From assembly GCA_963725215.1 (NCBI GenBank), contig CAVRXQ010000003.1, positions 1-64,000 of the forward strand: 64,000 bases of DNA, read 5' to 3'. The number at the start of each line of letters is the position of its first letter. The first letter of the stretch is position 1. Below are positions 17,346 through 27,079 of the stretch, in pieces. The position numbers and the translations under genes were made by a program. The notes below the pieces were generated by a model that saw nothing but the letters and a program-made list of their open reading frames with translations, was not told the DNA's origin and ran no database searches. The DNA is from CAVRXQ01 sp963725215 (lineage in GTDB: Bacteria; Actinomycetota; Acidimicrobiia; Acidimicrobiales; Bog-793).

Positions 17346-18594
17346 GTCTCCACGCCCGCCCGATCTGCTCCCGGCACCGGGCCGGATGGCGGTTGACTTT
17401 GAAGAGCGCGTCGAGTTCTCACGGCTTCGCGCCTACCGGCTTGCCCGTGCCCGGGCGGCGCTCGAGGCGTCCGAGCTCGGTGCGCTGCTCTGCTTTGACG
17501 TGAACAACATCCGTTACATCACCTCCACCCAGATCGGCGAGTGGGTGCGCGACAAGGTCTGCCGATACTGCTTGCTGACAAGGAGCGGCGAGCCGGTGCT
17601 GTGGGACTTCGGATCGGCCGCCAAACACCACCGCCTCCACGCGCCATGGCTTGACCCCGCCAACTCGCGCGCCGGGATGCTCGGCTTGCGCGGCTCCGTC
17701 GCCCCTGATGCGGGCCTCATGGAAGCCGCCGCCGCAGAGGTGAAGGGGCTCCTCGTCGAGGCGGGCGTCGCAGACGCTCCGATCGGGGTCGACCTGGTCG
17801 AAGTGCCGATGCTCCGAGCGCTCGAGAGTGCCGGCCTCGACGTGCGCGACGCGCAGCAGGTGATGCTCGATGCCCGAGCGATCAAGTCCTCCGACGAGAT
17901 CATGCTGCTCACGATGTCGGCGGCGATGGTCGACGGCTGCTACCAGATGATCAGCGACATGCTGAAGCCGGGAGTGCGCGAGAACGAGGTCGTCGCCGCC
18001 GCCAACGACTACCTGTACCGGCAAGGGTCAGACGACGTCGAGGCGATCAACGCCGTCTCCGGTGAGCGGTGCAGCCCGCATCCCCACAATTTCTCGGATC
18101 GGCTCATTCGCCCTGGCGACCAGGCGTTCTTCGACATCATCCAGTCGTTCAACGGCTATCGAACCTGCTACTACCGGACCTTTAACGTCGGCCGAGCAAC
18201 AACGCCGCAGCGCGACGCCTACAAGCGGGCGCGCGAATGGATCGACGCGGCGATCGCCCTCGTCAAACCCGGGGTCTCGACCGACGAGATCGCCCGCGTG
18301 TGGCCGCGAGCCGATCAGTTCGGCTTCGAGAACGAGATGGAGGCCTTCGGGCTGCAGTTCGGCCACGGTCTCGGTCTCGCCCTCCACGAGCGGCCGATCA
18401 TCAGCCGCCTCAACTCGCTCGAGCACCCCTTCACGCTCGAGGAGGGGATGGTCTTCGCCGTCGAGACGTACTGTCCGGCGAGCGACGGGTACTCCGCGGC
18501 CCGTATCGAGGAGGAGCTCATCGTCACCGAGTCGGGCCCCCGGACGATCACCTTGTTCCCCGCGGAAGAGCTCTTCGTCGCCAATGCGTACTGA
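17338..18594 (+). CDS. M24-family peptidase-like hydrolase (Xaa-Pro peptidase / creatinase fold)
   Basis: ATG 17338 overlaps livF by 8 bp. The 418-residue protein has an N-terminal creatinase-like domain (to about 190) and a pita-bread C-domain. Metal-ligand positions visible are FFDI (first Asp), FGHGLGLALHERP (His), GMVFAVET (Glu) and AARIEEELIV (Glu). The second Asp, expected eleven residues after the first, is a cysteine (GYRTCYYRTF). M24 proteins cleave Xaa-Pro bonds, creatine, ectoine derivatives or other amides, and some lack metal. Its place directly behind an importer and before dehydrogenases suggests amide or C-N hydrolysis of the imported compound. Substrate unknown. Confidence 0.82.
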   Translation: MTESPRPPDLLPAPGRMAVDFEERVEFSRLRAYRLARARAALEASELGALLCFDVNNIRYITSTQIGEWVRDKVCRYCLLTRSGEPVLWDFGSAAKHHRLHAPWLDPANSRAGMLGLRGSVAPDAGLMEAAAAEVKGLLVEAGVADAPIGVDLVEVPMLRALESAGLDVRDAQQVMLDARAIKSSDEIMLLTMSAAMVDGCYQMISDMLKPGVRENEVVAAANDYLYRQGSDDVEAINAVSGERCSPHPHNFSDRLIRPGDQAFFDIIQSFNGYRTCYYRTFNVGRATTPQRDAYKRAREWIDAAIALVKPGVSTDEIARVWPRADQFGFENEMEAFGLQFGHGLGLALHERPIISRLNSLEHPFTLEEGMVFAVETYCPASDGYSAARIEEELIVTESGPRTITLFPAEELFVANAY

Positions 18595-18612
18595 CGACGG
18601 CTCGATTGAGAC

Positions 18613-19623
18613 ATGGTCGACGAGATGACCGACGAGCGCCCTAGCGCGTTCGAGCGCTCGACGCGGCTTTCGCTTTACCGGCGCATGGTCGAGCTACGAA
18701 GTTTCGAAAAGCGCGCCTTCGACCTTTTCCTCGAGGGCCTCGTGAAAGGGACGAGTCACCTCTCACTCGGACAGGAGGCAGTCGCCGCTGGCTTCGGGGA
18801 AGCGATGGCGACGGACGACTGGACATTCGCCACCTACCGGGGCCACGCCCACACGCTGTCGCGAGGAGTTCCGATGGCGTCGGTGCTCGCCGAGCTGATG
18901 GGGCGCGCCACCGGCCTCATGGCCGGAAAGGGCGGCTCGATGCACCTTACGAGCGCTGAGCATCACATGATGGGTTCGTACGCGATCGTCGGCGCCCATT
19001 TGCCGATCGCCGTCGGCGCCGCCTTCTCGTCCCGGTACCGCAAGAGCGGTCAGGTCGCGGTCTGTTTCTTCGGCGACGGCGCGGCGAACATCGGGGCGTT
19101 CCACGAGGCGTTGAACTTTGCCGCTGTGTTCGACCTGCCGGTCGTCTTCGTCTGCGAGAACAACCTCTATATGGAGTACACGCCGATCCGCGCCGTCACC
19201 GCCGTCGAACACCCGGCGGCCGATCGCGCCGCAGCGTACGGTCTTGATCGCGTCGTGATCGACGGCAACGACGTCGAGGCGGTGCATGCAACCGCCCTCG
19301 CCGCGCTCGCCCACGCGAGATCCGGCGGCGGGCCGAGCCTCATCGAGGCGATGACCTATCGCCACGGCGGCCATTCCCGGGCCGACCCCGCGAAGTACCG
19401 CCCTGACGAGGAGGTGCGCGCCTGGATGGCGAGCGACCCGATTCCCCGCTATCGCGCCGCGTTGCTCGCCTCGATCGAAGAGAAAGAGCTCGACGCCATC
19501 GACGAAGAGGTCGCCGGCGCCATCGACGAAGCGACGGTGGCGGCGAGGGCCGCTCCGCCGCCCGGCGAGGACCTCTTGTTGACCGATTTGTGGAGCGATG
19601 GGGGCTCGTCGTGGCGGAACTGA
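18613..19623 (+). CDS. 2-oxoacid dehydrogenase E1 component, alpha subunit
   Basis: ATG 18613 begins a 336-residue protein with the thiamine-diphosphate motif GDGAANIGAFHEALNFAAVF ending CENN (G-D-G through N-N). Other landmarks are GTSHLSLGQEAVAAG, TYRGHAHTLSRG, GKGGSMHL and EAMTYRHGGHSRADP (phosphorylation-loop region). This is the pyruvate/acetoin/branched-chain dehydrogenase E1 alpha pattern. The beta-subunit gene overlaps its end. No lipoyl E2 or dihydrolipoamide dehydrogenase gene follows, so the partner complex must be encoded elsewhere or the enzyme decarboxylates without one. Confidence 0.88.
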   Translation: MVDEMTDERPSAFERSTRLSLYRRMVELRSFEKRAFDLFLEGLVKGTSHLSLGQEAVAAGFGEAMATDDWTFATYRGHAHTLSRGVPMASVLAELMGRATGLMAGKGGSMHLTSAEHHMMGSYAIVGAHLPIAVGAAFSSRYRKSGQVAVCFFGDGAANIGAFHEALNFAAVFDLPVVFVCENNLYMEYTPIRAVTAVEHPAADRAAAYGLDRVVIDGNDVEAVHATALAALAHARSGGGPSLIEAMTYRHGGHSRADPAKYRPDEEVRAWMASDPIPRYRAALLASIEEKELDAIDEEVAGAIDEATVAARAAPPPGEDLLLTDLWSDGGSSWRN

Positions 19624-20585
19624 CCTATCGCGAGGCGGTCGCGCGCGCTTTCACCCAGGAGATGCGGCACGATGACTCGGTCGTCTTGCTCGGCGAGGAC
19701 GTCGCCGCGGCGGGCGGGGTGTTCAAGGCTACGAGTGGCTTGTTGGAGCAGTTCGGTCCCGAACGCGTCATCGACACACCGATCAGCGAGCAGGCGATTC
19801 TCGGGACGGTCATGGGAGCGGCGATGACAGGTCTTCGCCCGGTCGCCGAGATCATGTACAGCGACTTTCTCGCCGTGTGCTGGGACCTCGTCGCGAACCA
19901 GATCGCGAAGACCCGCTACATGACGAACGGGCAAGTGACACTTCCGCTCGTCATCCGAACGGGCAACGGCGGCGGCCTCCGCTTCGGCGCCCAGCACTCG
20001 CAAGCGGTCGAGAACTGGGCGATGGCGGTGCCCGGTCTCAAGGTCGTCGCGCCCTCGACGCCTGTTGACCTCGTCGGGCTGTTCGCGGCCGCGGTACGCG
20101 ACGACGACCCGGTCGTCTTCTTCGAGGAAAAGGCGCTCTACGCCACGAAAGGTGACGTCCCCGACGGCGAGATCGTCGGCGCGCTCGGCGTCGCGAGCAT
20201 CCGGAGGACCGGCTCCAACGCGACGATCGCCGCGCTTGGAGCGATGGTCCCCCGAGCCCTCGACGCCGCAGACCGGCTCGAGACCGAAGGGATCAGCTGC
20301 ACCGTCGTCGACTTGCGCTCGCTCGTGCCGCTCGACACTCGCACCGTGCTCGAGAGCGTCAGCGCGACCGGCCGGCTGTTCACCGTCGAGGAGAACCCGC
20401 GCCTTTGCGGCTGGGGCGCCGAGATCGCCTCGCTCGTCGCAGACGAGTGCTTCTACGACCTTGACGGCCCGGTGGTTCGCATCACGACACCACACATCCC
20501 CCTCCCCGCCGCCGCCGAGCTCGAAGACCGCGCCATCCCGTCAGTCGACCGCATCGTCGAGACCGTGCGCTCAAAGATGGACTGA
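19611..20585 (+). CDS. 2-oxoacid dehydrogenase E1 component, beta subunit
   Basis: GTG 19611 (VAELTYREAVARAF) is preferred over GTG 19590 because the family starts here and GGGGG precedes it by eight bases; it overlaps the alpha gene by 13 bp. The 324-residue product has VVLLGEDVAAAGGVFKAT, DTPISEQAILGTVMGAAM, GLRPVAEIMYSDF and the C-terminal CTVVDLRSLVPLDTRTV and RLFTVEENP of transketolase-like E1 beta subunits. It pairs with the alpha subunit to form the alpha2-beta2 thiamine-diphosphate enzyme that oxidatively decarboxylates a 2-oxoacid, probably a product of the upstream hydrolase and dehydrogenase steps. Confidence 0.88.
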   Translation: MAELTYREAVARAFTQEMRHDDSVVLLGEDVAAAGGVFKATSGLLEQFGPERVIDTPISEQAILGTVMGAAMTGLRPVAEIMYSDFLAVCWDLVANQIAKTRYMTNGQVTLPLVIRTGNGGGLRFGAQHSQAVENWAMAVPGLKVVAPSTPVDLVGLFAAAVRDDDPVVFFEEKALYATKGDVPDGEIVGALGVASIRRTGSNATIAALGAMVPRALDAADRLETEGISCTVVDLRSLVPLDTRTVLESVSATGRLFTVEENPRLCGWGAEIASLVADECFYDLDGPVVRITTPHIPLPAAAELEDRAIPSVDRIVETVRSKMD

Positions 20586-20590
20586 GCCTC

Positions 20591-21841
20591 GTGGCGCGCG
20601 CGTTCGACCTCGACGACGGGACCTTTTCTCGCGAACAGTCCGAGATGCGGGCAGTGTGTCGACGGTACGTGGACCAGGTACTTAAACCTTTCATCAGCGC
20701 CAATCGAAAACGGGAGTGGTGCTTTGATCCGGACGAACGGCTTCCCCCGGAGATCCTGAAGGAGGCGGACCGCGCCGGCCTTCGCAGCCTCGGCGTCCCC
20801 GACGAGTACGGCGGCGTGTCCCTCGGAGGCGAGGGGGAGGCTCAGACGTTCGCGCTGATCGCCGCGGAGCTCGCTCGAGGCGACGTGGGCGTCGCCGACA
20901 AGCTCGTCCAGAACTGGAAAATCTCCGTCTTGCTTCGCGCACTCGCGGCGAAGTCCCTCCAAGACGAATGGTTCCCGCGCTACATGGCTGATCCTGGCTT
21001 TCTGATGGCTCATTGCCTGACAGAGCCCCGGGGCGCATCGGACCGTTGGTTGCCTTACAACGACGTCGAGGCGAACATGGACACGAAAGCCGAGTTGGCC
21101 GACGGCCACTGGTCGATCAGCGGGCGGAAACAGTTCATCAGCAACGGTTACGACGCAAGCCTCTACGTCGTTTACGCCAACACCGACGACACCCTCGGAA
21201 TGCTCCAAGGAACGAGCAGCTTCCTCGTCCCACGCGACACGCCTGGCCTCGAGGTCACGCGCTGCAACGAGACGATCGGCGGCCGCTACATGAATAACGG
21301 CGAAATCGTCCTCGAGGAGTGTCGTGTCCCCGAGGACCATCTCCTCGCCTACGGTGACGCGCTCGCCAAGGCTGGTGTCTATTTCCGCCCCGGAAAGATC
21401 ATGCAAGCGGCGAAGAACATCGGCATCGGCATCGCGGCCTTTGAGGACACGGAGAAGTTCGTCCACGAGCGAGTTCAAGGCGGTCGACCCCTGATCAAGC
21501 ATCAGGCGGTCGCGGTCCGGATTGCACAGATGGCGACGAAGCTCGAGGCGGTCGCCTCGTTCCTGCGTCGGGCGGCGCGGGCGGTGGACGAACGCCGGCA
21601 CGACGCCGACCAGCTCGCTGACATGGTGAAGGTCTTCGCCGCCGAGGAGATTCTCCGCGTCTGCCAGCACGCCATGGAACTGCACGGTGGGAGCGGGTCA
21701 ATGCTCGAAGTCGGCATCGAAAAGTACTTCCGCGACGCCTCCGTCTATCTGCACATGGACGCGACGGTGGACATTTCGAACTTCCGCATCGTGAAGGCGA
21801 TGTACCCGGCGACCGCTGGCATGTACGCCGGGCCGGAATGA
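20591..21841 (+). CDS. Acyl-CoA dehydrogenase
   Basis: GTG 20591 starts five bases after the E1 beta stop. The 416-residue flavoprotein has the family order: an N-terminal helical domain (EQSEMRAVCRRYVDQVLKPF), LGVPDEYGGVSLGGEG, the middle beta domain with FLMAHCLTEPRGASD and WSISGRKQFISNGYDASLYV, and the C-terminal domain with HELV-like CQHAMELHGGSGSM and FRDASVYLHMD. It desaturates a CoA thioester, presumably the acyl-CoA released after the 2-oxoacid is decarboxylated. Substrate chain unknown. Confidence 0.87.
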   Translation: MARAFDLDDGTFSREQSEMRAVCRRYVDQVLKPFISANRKREWCFDPDERLPPEILKEADRAGLRSLGVPDEYGGVSLGGEGEAQTFALIAAELARGDVGVADKLVQNWKISVLLRALAAKSLQDEWFPRYMADPGFLMAHCLTEPRGASDRWLPYNDVEANMDTKAELADGHWSISGRKQFISNGYDASLYVVYANTDDTLGMLQGTSSFLVPRDTPGLEVTRCNETIGGRYMNNGEIVLEECRVPEDHLLAYGDALAKAGVYFRPGKIMQAAKNIGIGIAAFEDTEKFVHERVQGGRPLIKHQAVAVRIAQMATKLEAVASFLRRAARAVDERRHDADQLADMVKVFAAEEILRVCQHAMELHGGSGSMLEVGIEKYFRDASVYLHMDATVDISNFRIVKAMYPATAGMYAGPE

Positions 21842-21889
21842 TGGCTGAGCGGGACCCGCTGCGATGAACGGGTCCACGAAGGAGTCGGC

Positions 21890-22519
21890 ATGGGAATGAG
21901 CGAGCGTCGGATCAGCTATGTGCCCCTCGAGGATATGACGCCTGAGATGCAAGACGAGATGCGCCGTTGCGCTCGCGAGGGAACGCCCAGACCAGAAAGC
22001 TCAGCGATCAGAGCGCACGTCCCCGCCGCCTTCTGGTCATTCGCCAACTCATGGGACGCCATTTACAGAAATGGGGTGTGCGACCACGCGATCAAGGAGC
22101 TCTGCCGCGTCTACATCTCGCGTTCGGTTAAGTGCGAGTACTGCGGCAACCAGCGCTCGGAAAAGGCCCGCTCTCTCGGGCTGGAGGAGGGCCACCTCGA
22201 GGACCTCTTGAACTTCGAGAAGTCGGATCGCTACAGCGAACGCGAAAAAGCCGCGCTCGCGTACGCCGAGGCGATCGCGTGGCGGCTGGCTCCGGGCGAC
22301 GAGCTCTGGGACCGGCTGCACGAGTGCTTTTCAGAACCCGAACTCGTCGAGCTCGGCTGCATGATCGCTCTGACTCTCGGGCAGCAGAGCTGGCTGCGAT
22401 TGCTCGACATCGAACATCACGAAGTGCTTGCTGGCGGAGACGCATCGATGGCTCCGGGCTTCGAGAACACTGAAGCGGTGGCAAAAACGAAATTGAGCGA
22501 GGGTTACTGGGCCCGCTAA
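21890..22519 (+). CDS. AhpD-like / carboxymuconolactone decarboxylase family protein
   Basis: ATG 21890 (or 21896) follows AAGGAG. The 209-residue all-helical protein carries the AhpD-type redox motif in VKCEYCGNQRSEKARSLG (C-x-x-C with a following His/Arg-type relay), preceded by AIKELCRVYISRS. In the family this motif gives peroxidase or disulfide-reductase activity; others are decarboxylases. It ends the catabolic operon and may deal with oxidative by-products of the acyl-CoA dehydrogenase. From 22520 to 22994 there is no gene that I can support. Confidence 0.78.
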   Translation: MGMSERRISYVPLEDMTPEMQDEMRRCAREGTPRPESSAIRAHVPAAFWSFANSWDAIYRNGVCDHAIKELCRVYISRSVKCEYCGNQRSEKARSLGLEEGHLEDLLNFEKSDRYSEREKAALAYAEAIAWRLAPGDELWDRLHECFSEPELVELGCMIALTLGQQSWLRLLDIEHHEVLAGGDASMAPGFENTEAVAKTKLSEGYWAR

Positions 22520-22994
22520 ACGCTCGGGCCACTCTCACAGGGCCTCGGTCCTCCGATCCTGCCGCCATCGCTGAGCCCGACATGTGCCAACCGGAAGGTG
22601 AAAGGCACTTCGTGAGCAAAACCCGCACGGACCTCTAAACGCTACGAATTAACCGTCGCGTCTCGCAGAAGTCTCAAGGAGGCACTTCGAGGGGACCCGT
22701 TCACACCAATTCGGGGCGCGTCACGGGCTACCTGTCAAGACGCTGAACGCCGAGTCTGGCGCGACCCCTCACACACCCTCAATGGTCGACGCGCTCAACG
22801 TTTTGGCGTTGTGTCGGTCGTTCGCGCAACTTTCCAGGCTGACGCAATGGGATATCTCGGTTGCTTCGAGCAACCCGAAGGAGTGGTAGCAGGGGGTGAG
22901 CGAATGCAGCCACCCACCTCGACGGCTCTGGCCAGCCAAACGAGACTTCGAGTTACCCCCGCCTATCGACGTGGTCTCGGAGGTTTCTGGTGAC

Positions 22995-25535
22995 ATGAGC
23001 GAAGTTCTCAGCGTCGCCTGGTACCGCTTCCACGCCACGTTCGGTCGACGATGGGGCGGCTATCTGAGCTTGCTACTGCTGATCGGGATGATCGGCGGTA
23101 TCGCGATGGCGTCGGTCGCGGCTGCAAGACTTACGCAGTCCTCGTATCCGACCTTCCTCGCGAGCACCAACCCATCGGACCTAAATGTGTCGGTGTACAA
23201 CTCCGGGTCCGGCCGTTCGGGCTCAGCACTGACCGCCAAGATCGCTCACCTGGCCGACGTAAAACGGGTCAGAGATATCTATGCACCCCTCATTGTGCCG
23301 CTCGCCCCGGATGGAACTCCGCGCCTCAACACCCTGGCTGACGTGGTGATCGCGGGTAGCGCCGATGGCGAGCTACTCGACCAGGACCGGCTCGCCGTCG
23401 TGACCGGACGATTGGCGGATCCGAGCCGGACGGACGAGGTCACGATGACCGCTAGCGCGGCGCGGCAACTCGACATGCACGTTGGCGAGATCGTGCCTCT
23501 CGGTCTTTACACCTACGCGCAGGCGAGTCTCCCGAATTTCGGCACGACCGAAGTCACACCGCGTATTCGAGTTCGTGCGAAGCTGGTAGGGATCGTCGAG
23601 TTCAATAATCAAGTTGTTCAGGACGACATCGATCGCGCCTATGGCTTCATGGTGCTGACTCCAGCTCTGATCCGAGAAGCAATCGCGGTGTACGGGCAAG
23701 CGCTCACGCCGGTGAGCTACGGAGTGCAACTTGATGATGGCACCCGAGGGGTCTCCCGGGTAGAACAGCAAATTGTCCGCCTAATCCCGCGAGGTTTCAC
23801 CTCAGAATTTCACGTGACCTCGCGGGTCGTGGCACAAGTAGAACTCGCGATCAAACCCGAGTCGGTCGCACTGGGCGCGCTCGGGGCGATCGCGGCATTG
23901 GTCTGTTTGGTTCTTGGCGTGCAGGCCATTGCTCGCCAGGTGCGCTCGGGAGACGAAGACCGTGAGGTCCTGCGAGCCCTTGGAGCGAGTCCAGCGATGA
24001 TGACCGGAGAGGGGCTAATCGGTCTCGTTGTCGCCGTCGTCGTTGGCTCGCTGCTAGCTCTCGCCGTCGCAGTGGGGCTCTCGCCACTCGCCCCTGTCGG
24101 TCCAGTGCGAGCGGTGTATCCCGGTCGTGGGATCGACTTTGACTCCACGGTGCTGATGGCCGGCCTCGGGTTGCTCGTCTTTGGTTTCGGCGCTGCCGCC
24201 GTCGCCCTGTCCTACTGGGGCGCTACTCATCGGATCGGCCGAGTCCAACGGGTGGCGACTCGCAGTTTGCGCCTCACGCGCGGTGCCGAAGCGGCGGGTA
24301 TGTCGGTGGCCGGCGTGATCGGCCTTCGCTTCGCGCTCGATCCAGGACGGGGTCGGACTGCGGTGCCGGTGCGATCCGCGTTGGTGGGCACCGCGATCGC
24401 CGTCACATTGGTGGTTGGTACCCTCACGTTTGCCAACAGCTTCGCCACTTTGGTATCGCGTCCTGCGCTCTACGGGTGGAACTGGAACTTCGCGCTCGAC
24501 CCGAGCAGCAACGTCCCACCACAGACCCTCTCGATGCTCGACCGCGACCCCAACGTCGCTGCATGGACTGGGGTCGACTACACAAACGCGCAGATCGACG
24601 ATCAGACCGTTCCGATCTTGATCACAGACCCGCGTCCAAAGGTGTCCCCGCCCATACTGTCGGGGCACGGGCTCGACGCAAAAAACCAGGTCGTGCTGGG
24701 ATCGTCCACTCTGGCGCTGTTGCACAAGCACGTTGGCGACACGGTGCACGTGAGCTAGGGGTCCCCGAAAGACGCCCCCGTCTACATCCCACCAACTCCA
24801 TTAGTGATTGTCGGGACTGCCACCTTCCCAGCAGTGGGTTTCGAAAGCATCGTGGCCGACCACACCTCGATGGGGATCGGAGCACTGGTGTCTAGTGGCA
24901 TCGAGCCAGCCGCGTTCCGGCGCGCCATGCAGAGTCCGGATCCCAATCTGAACGGACCGGAGTTCGTCTTCGTGCGCCTTCGAAAAGGCGTCAGCACGAC
25001 TGTCGGCCGATCTGACATGCAAAGGATCGCCAACGCGGCCAACAAGTTGTTTGCTTCCGACAGGCACGGAGCGAACAACAACGTCGTCGTCGTCGGCGTC
25101 CAGCGTCCCGCACAGATAGTCAACTACCGAAGCATCGGCTCGACCCCCGTCCTACTTGCAGTTGGGCTCGCCATCGGCGCCGTTTTTGTTCTAGGCCTCA
25201 CCCTTTCCGCGTCGGTCCGCCGCCGCCGGAGAGACCTGGCGTTGTTGAAGGTGCTCGGTTTCACTCAACGCCAGTTGGCAGCCGCTGTGGCCTGGCAGGC
25301 AACGGTTGCCGCAATCGTTGGCATCGTCGTGGGGATACCACTCGGCGTCATCATCGGACGCGAACTTTGGACATTGTTTGCCAATGGCATCAGTGCCGTG
25401 CCCGACCCCGCGGTACCCGTCATTTCTGTGCTGCTCGTCGGCGTGGCTTCTCTCGTCTTTGCCAACCTCGTCGCGGCGCTCCCTGGACGTAGCGCGGCGC
25501 GCACCCCGACTGCTCTGGTACTTCGCGCCGAGTGA
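22995..25535 (+). pseudogene. FtsX-type ABC permease interrupted by an in-frame TAG
   Basis: ATG 22995, behind GGAGG (22979-22983), starts MSEVLSVAWYRFHATFGRRW. One hydrophobic helix is followed by a large extracellular domain, three or more helices from about 23860 to 24240, a second external domain, then TAG at 24756-24758. The same frame resumes at once (GSPKDAPVYIPPTPLVIVG) and runs to 25535 through FtsX-like helices ending in AARTPTALVLRAE. So a single codon, probably Tyr, has become amber; no frameshift is involved. Intact, the 846-residue protein would be a macrolide/lipoprotein-type export permease. No ABC ATPase gene lies beside it. Confidence 0.8.
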
Positions 25536-25782
25536 CTCGGCGAGCTGCCTACTGACCAATCAGCCGCCACGAGCGCGCGAGCCCTAAAGCTCGTCGAAAC
25601 TGGGAGATCAGAGCGTCACTTACTGCCGGTTCGGCGCGCGTCCCGCGGCGGCTCTACTGTCATGATCTCGGCACTCACTTGTAGGCGCGTCTTGAGACAC
25701 CCTCGAACGTAATGTCCCGCGTCAGCACGCTGGTCAGCAATAACTATTTGTTCGACCGACTAAGCACGCTCACGGCCGAGAC

Positions 25783-25963
25783 ATCAGGTCACCGACGGCG
25801 AAGCACCGAATCCACGAAGAGCTCGGAGACGTCCCGTGCGAGTTGGTCGATATCGGTTGAGTCGACACGGCCGGAGAGCCAGCCGCTGATCCAAAGGCTC
25901 GCGAGCCCGTGCACGATCGACCACGGCCTAACGCCGACGAGCATGGGATCCAAGTCGCCTAGC
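25783..25963 (-). repeat. TetR-end duplication, copy 2 (inverted)
   Basis: Inverted partner of 7580-7761, about 18 kb apart, roughly 90 % identical by eye. Confidence 0.75.
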
Positions 25964-26034
25964 CCATCGCGTTCCCCAGTGCTCACGAGCGTGCAGACGC
26001 TGACGCGCCTGGTGTGGACACAGAGGCGCAGGTC
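25789..26034 (-). pseudogene. C-terminal fragment of a TetR regulator
   Basis: The minus strand reads RVSVCTLVSTGERDGLGDLD then DPMLVGVRPWSIVHGLASLW and ends SELFVDSVLRRR, matching the corrected end of the TetR gene at 7137. An in-frame stop lies just upstream (near 26035), and no helix-turn-helix part exists here, so only the ligand-domain end remains. Outside this fragment, 25536-26173 contains nothing that I recognise. Confidence 0.65.
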
Positions 26035-26173
26035 ACCTCAGGCCGGAAATGCCTCAACATGGCCCAGACGTACAAAGGCCCTTGGCTCTACGATTTCGTC
26101 CGAGTTGAGGACCGAACCAGTGGAGTTGCCGCGTGGCTGAGGAACTGGTCAACCTTTGACCCAGGGAGGCAAC

Positions 26174-26614
26174 GTGTCCTGGCGTTTGCCCATTGCATCC
26201 AGGTCCGCCATCGCTACCGGTGTGGCCGCGCTTGCTGCGATTTCTCTTGGTTGGAGCAACTTAGCCGGGGCTTCGGTCTCGACAGGCCACAAGCACAACC
26301 CGCCCCATCACTCCTCTCTATCGGGGAAGTGGTCGGGAAGCTACGGCGGCACCTACAGCGGCACCTTCAGGCTGACGTGGCAGCAGTCGGGACAGAACCT
26401 GAGCGGCACAATCAGGGTCTCTGGGTTCAACAACGCACTCACGAGCCTCCACGGCACCGTTCAAGGCGCGTCCATCCGCTTTGGCACCGTTGGATCGGAA
26501 GCAATCACTTACACGGGCTCGGTCTCAGGAAAATCCATGTCCGGCACCTGGAAGATCAAGGCCGGCAGCCGAACCTTGGGCGGCGGCTCCTGGAGGGCGT
26601 CCAAGTCGTCCTGA
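26174..26614 (+). CDS. Small secreted beta-rich protein
   Basis: GTG 26174 is chosen for GGGAGG at 26164-26169. The 146-residue product has a signal peptide (RSAIATGVAALAAISLGW, cleavage probably after LAGA) and a mature part of about 110 residues full of G, S and T. SGKWSGSYGGTYSGTFRLTW and GTWKIKAGSRTLGGGSW bracket a short-strand pattern like a small beta barrel. Similar secreted domains exist in actinobacteria without known function. From 26615 to 27079 nothing convincing is seen. Confidence 0.55.
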   Translation: MSWRLPIASRSAIATGVAALAAISLGWSNLAGASVSTGHKHNPPHHSSLSGKWSGSYGGTYSGTFRLTWQQSGQNLSGTIRVSGFNNALTSLHGTVQGASIRFGTVGSEAITYTGSVSGKSMSGTWKIKAGSRTLGGGSWRASKSS

Positions 26615-27079
26615 ACGACGGGCGCAGGACCGTCGAACCATTCTTGCTTCCTACGGGCCGGGTTTCCGCAATCAGCTACCCGTTCCACACCTTCTCGGCT
26701 CCGAACTCCTCTTTCGAATGTCCTGCCTCGATATACGGCGCGAGAGGTTCTAAACATCCAGCTTACGACGGGGTGTCGAGAAGACGCAGGATCAGAGTTG
26801 ACCGGCTCACCGAGTGGTCCACTTGCGCCATCGTCCGTCCGAGACGAACTGCCCGATCTGGTGGTCGTAGCATCGGTCGATCACGAAGCAGCGTTGGTGC
26901 ATGCTGCCAACCGCCAGTCCGAGATTGTGGACGTGCCCTCCGAGACGATCCCTCGCGAGAGTTGTCCAGTCGGCAATGAAAGGCCGCGAGGAATCCGCTG
27001 GGGCGGTGACCGACATGCGCTCGCTAACTGCGATGTCGCGTCGAAACCAAAGCCGTGCCGACCGAGATGAGGTGACTGG

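Noticed and set aside
24756..24758. TAG might be read as an amino acid in this organism
   Set aside because: TAG ends several other good genes (for example 4924-4926 and 15687-15689), so a genome-wide recoding is not supported.
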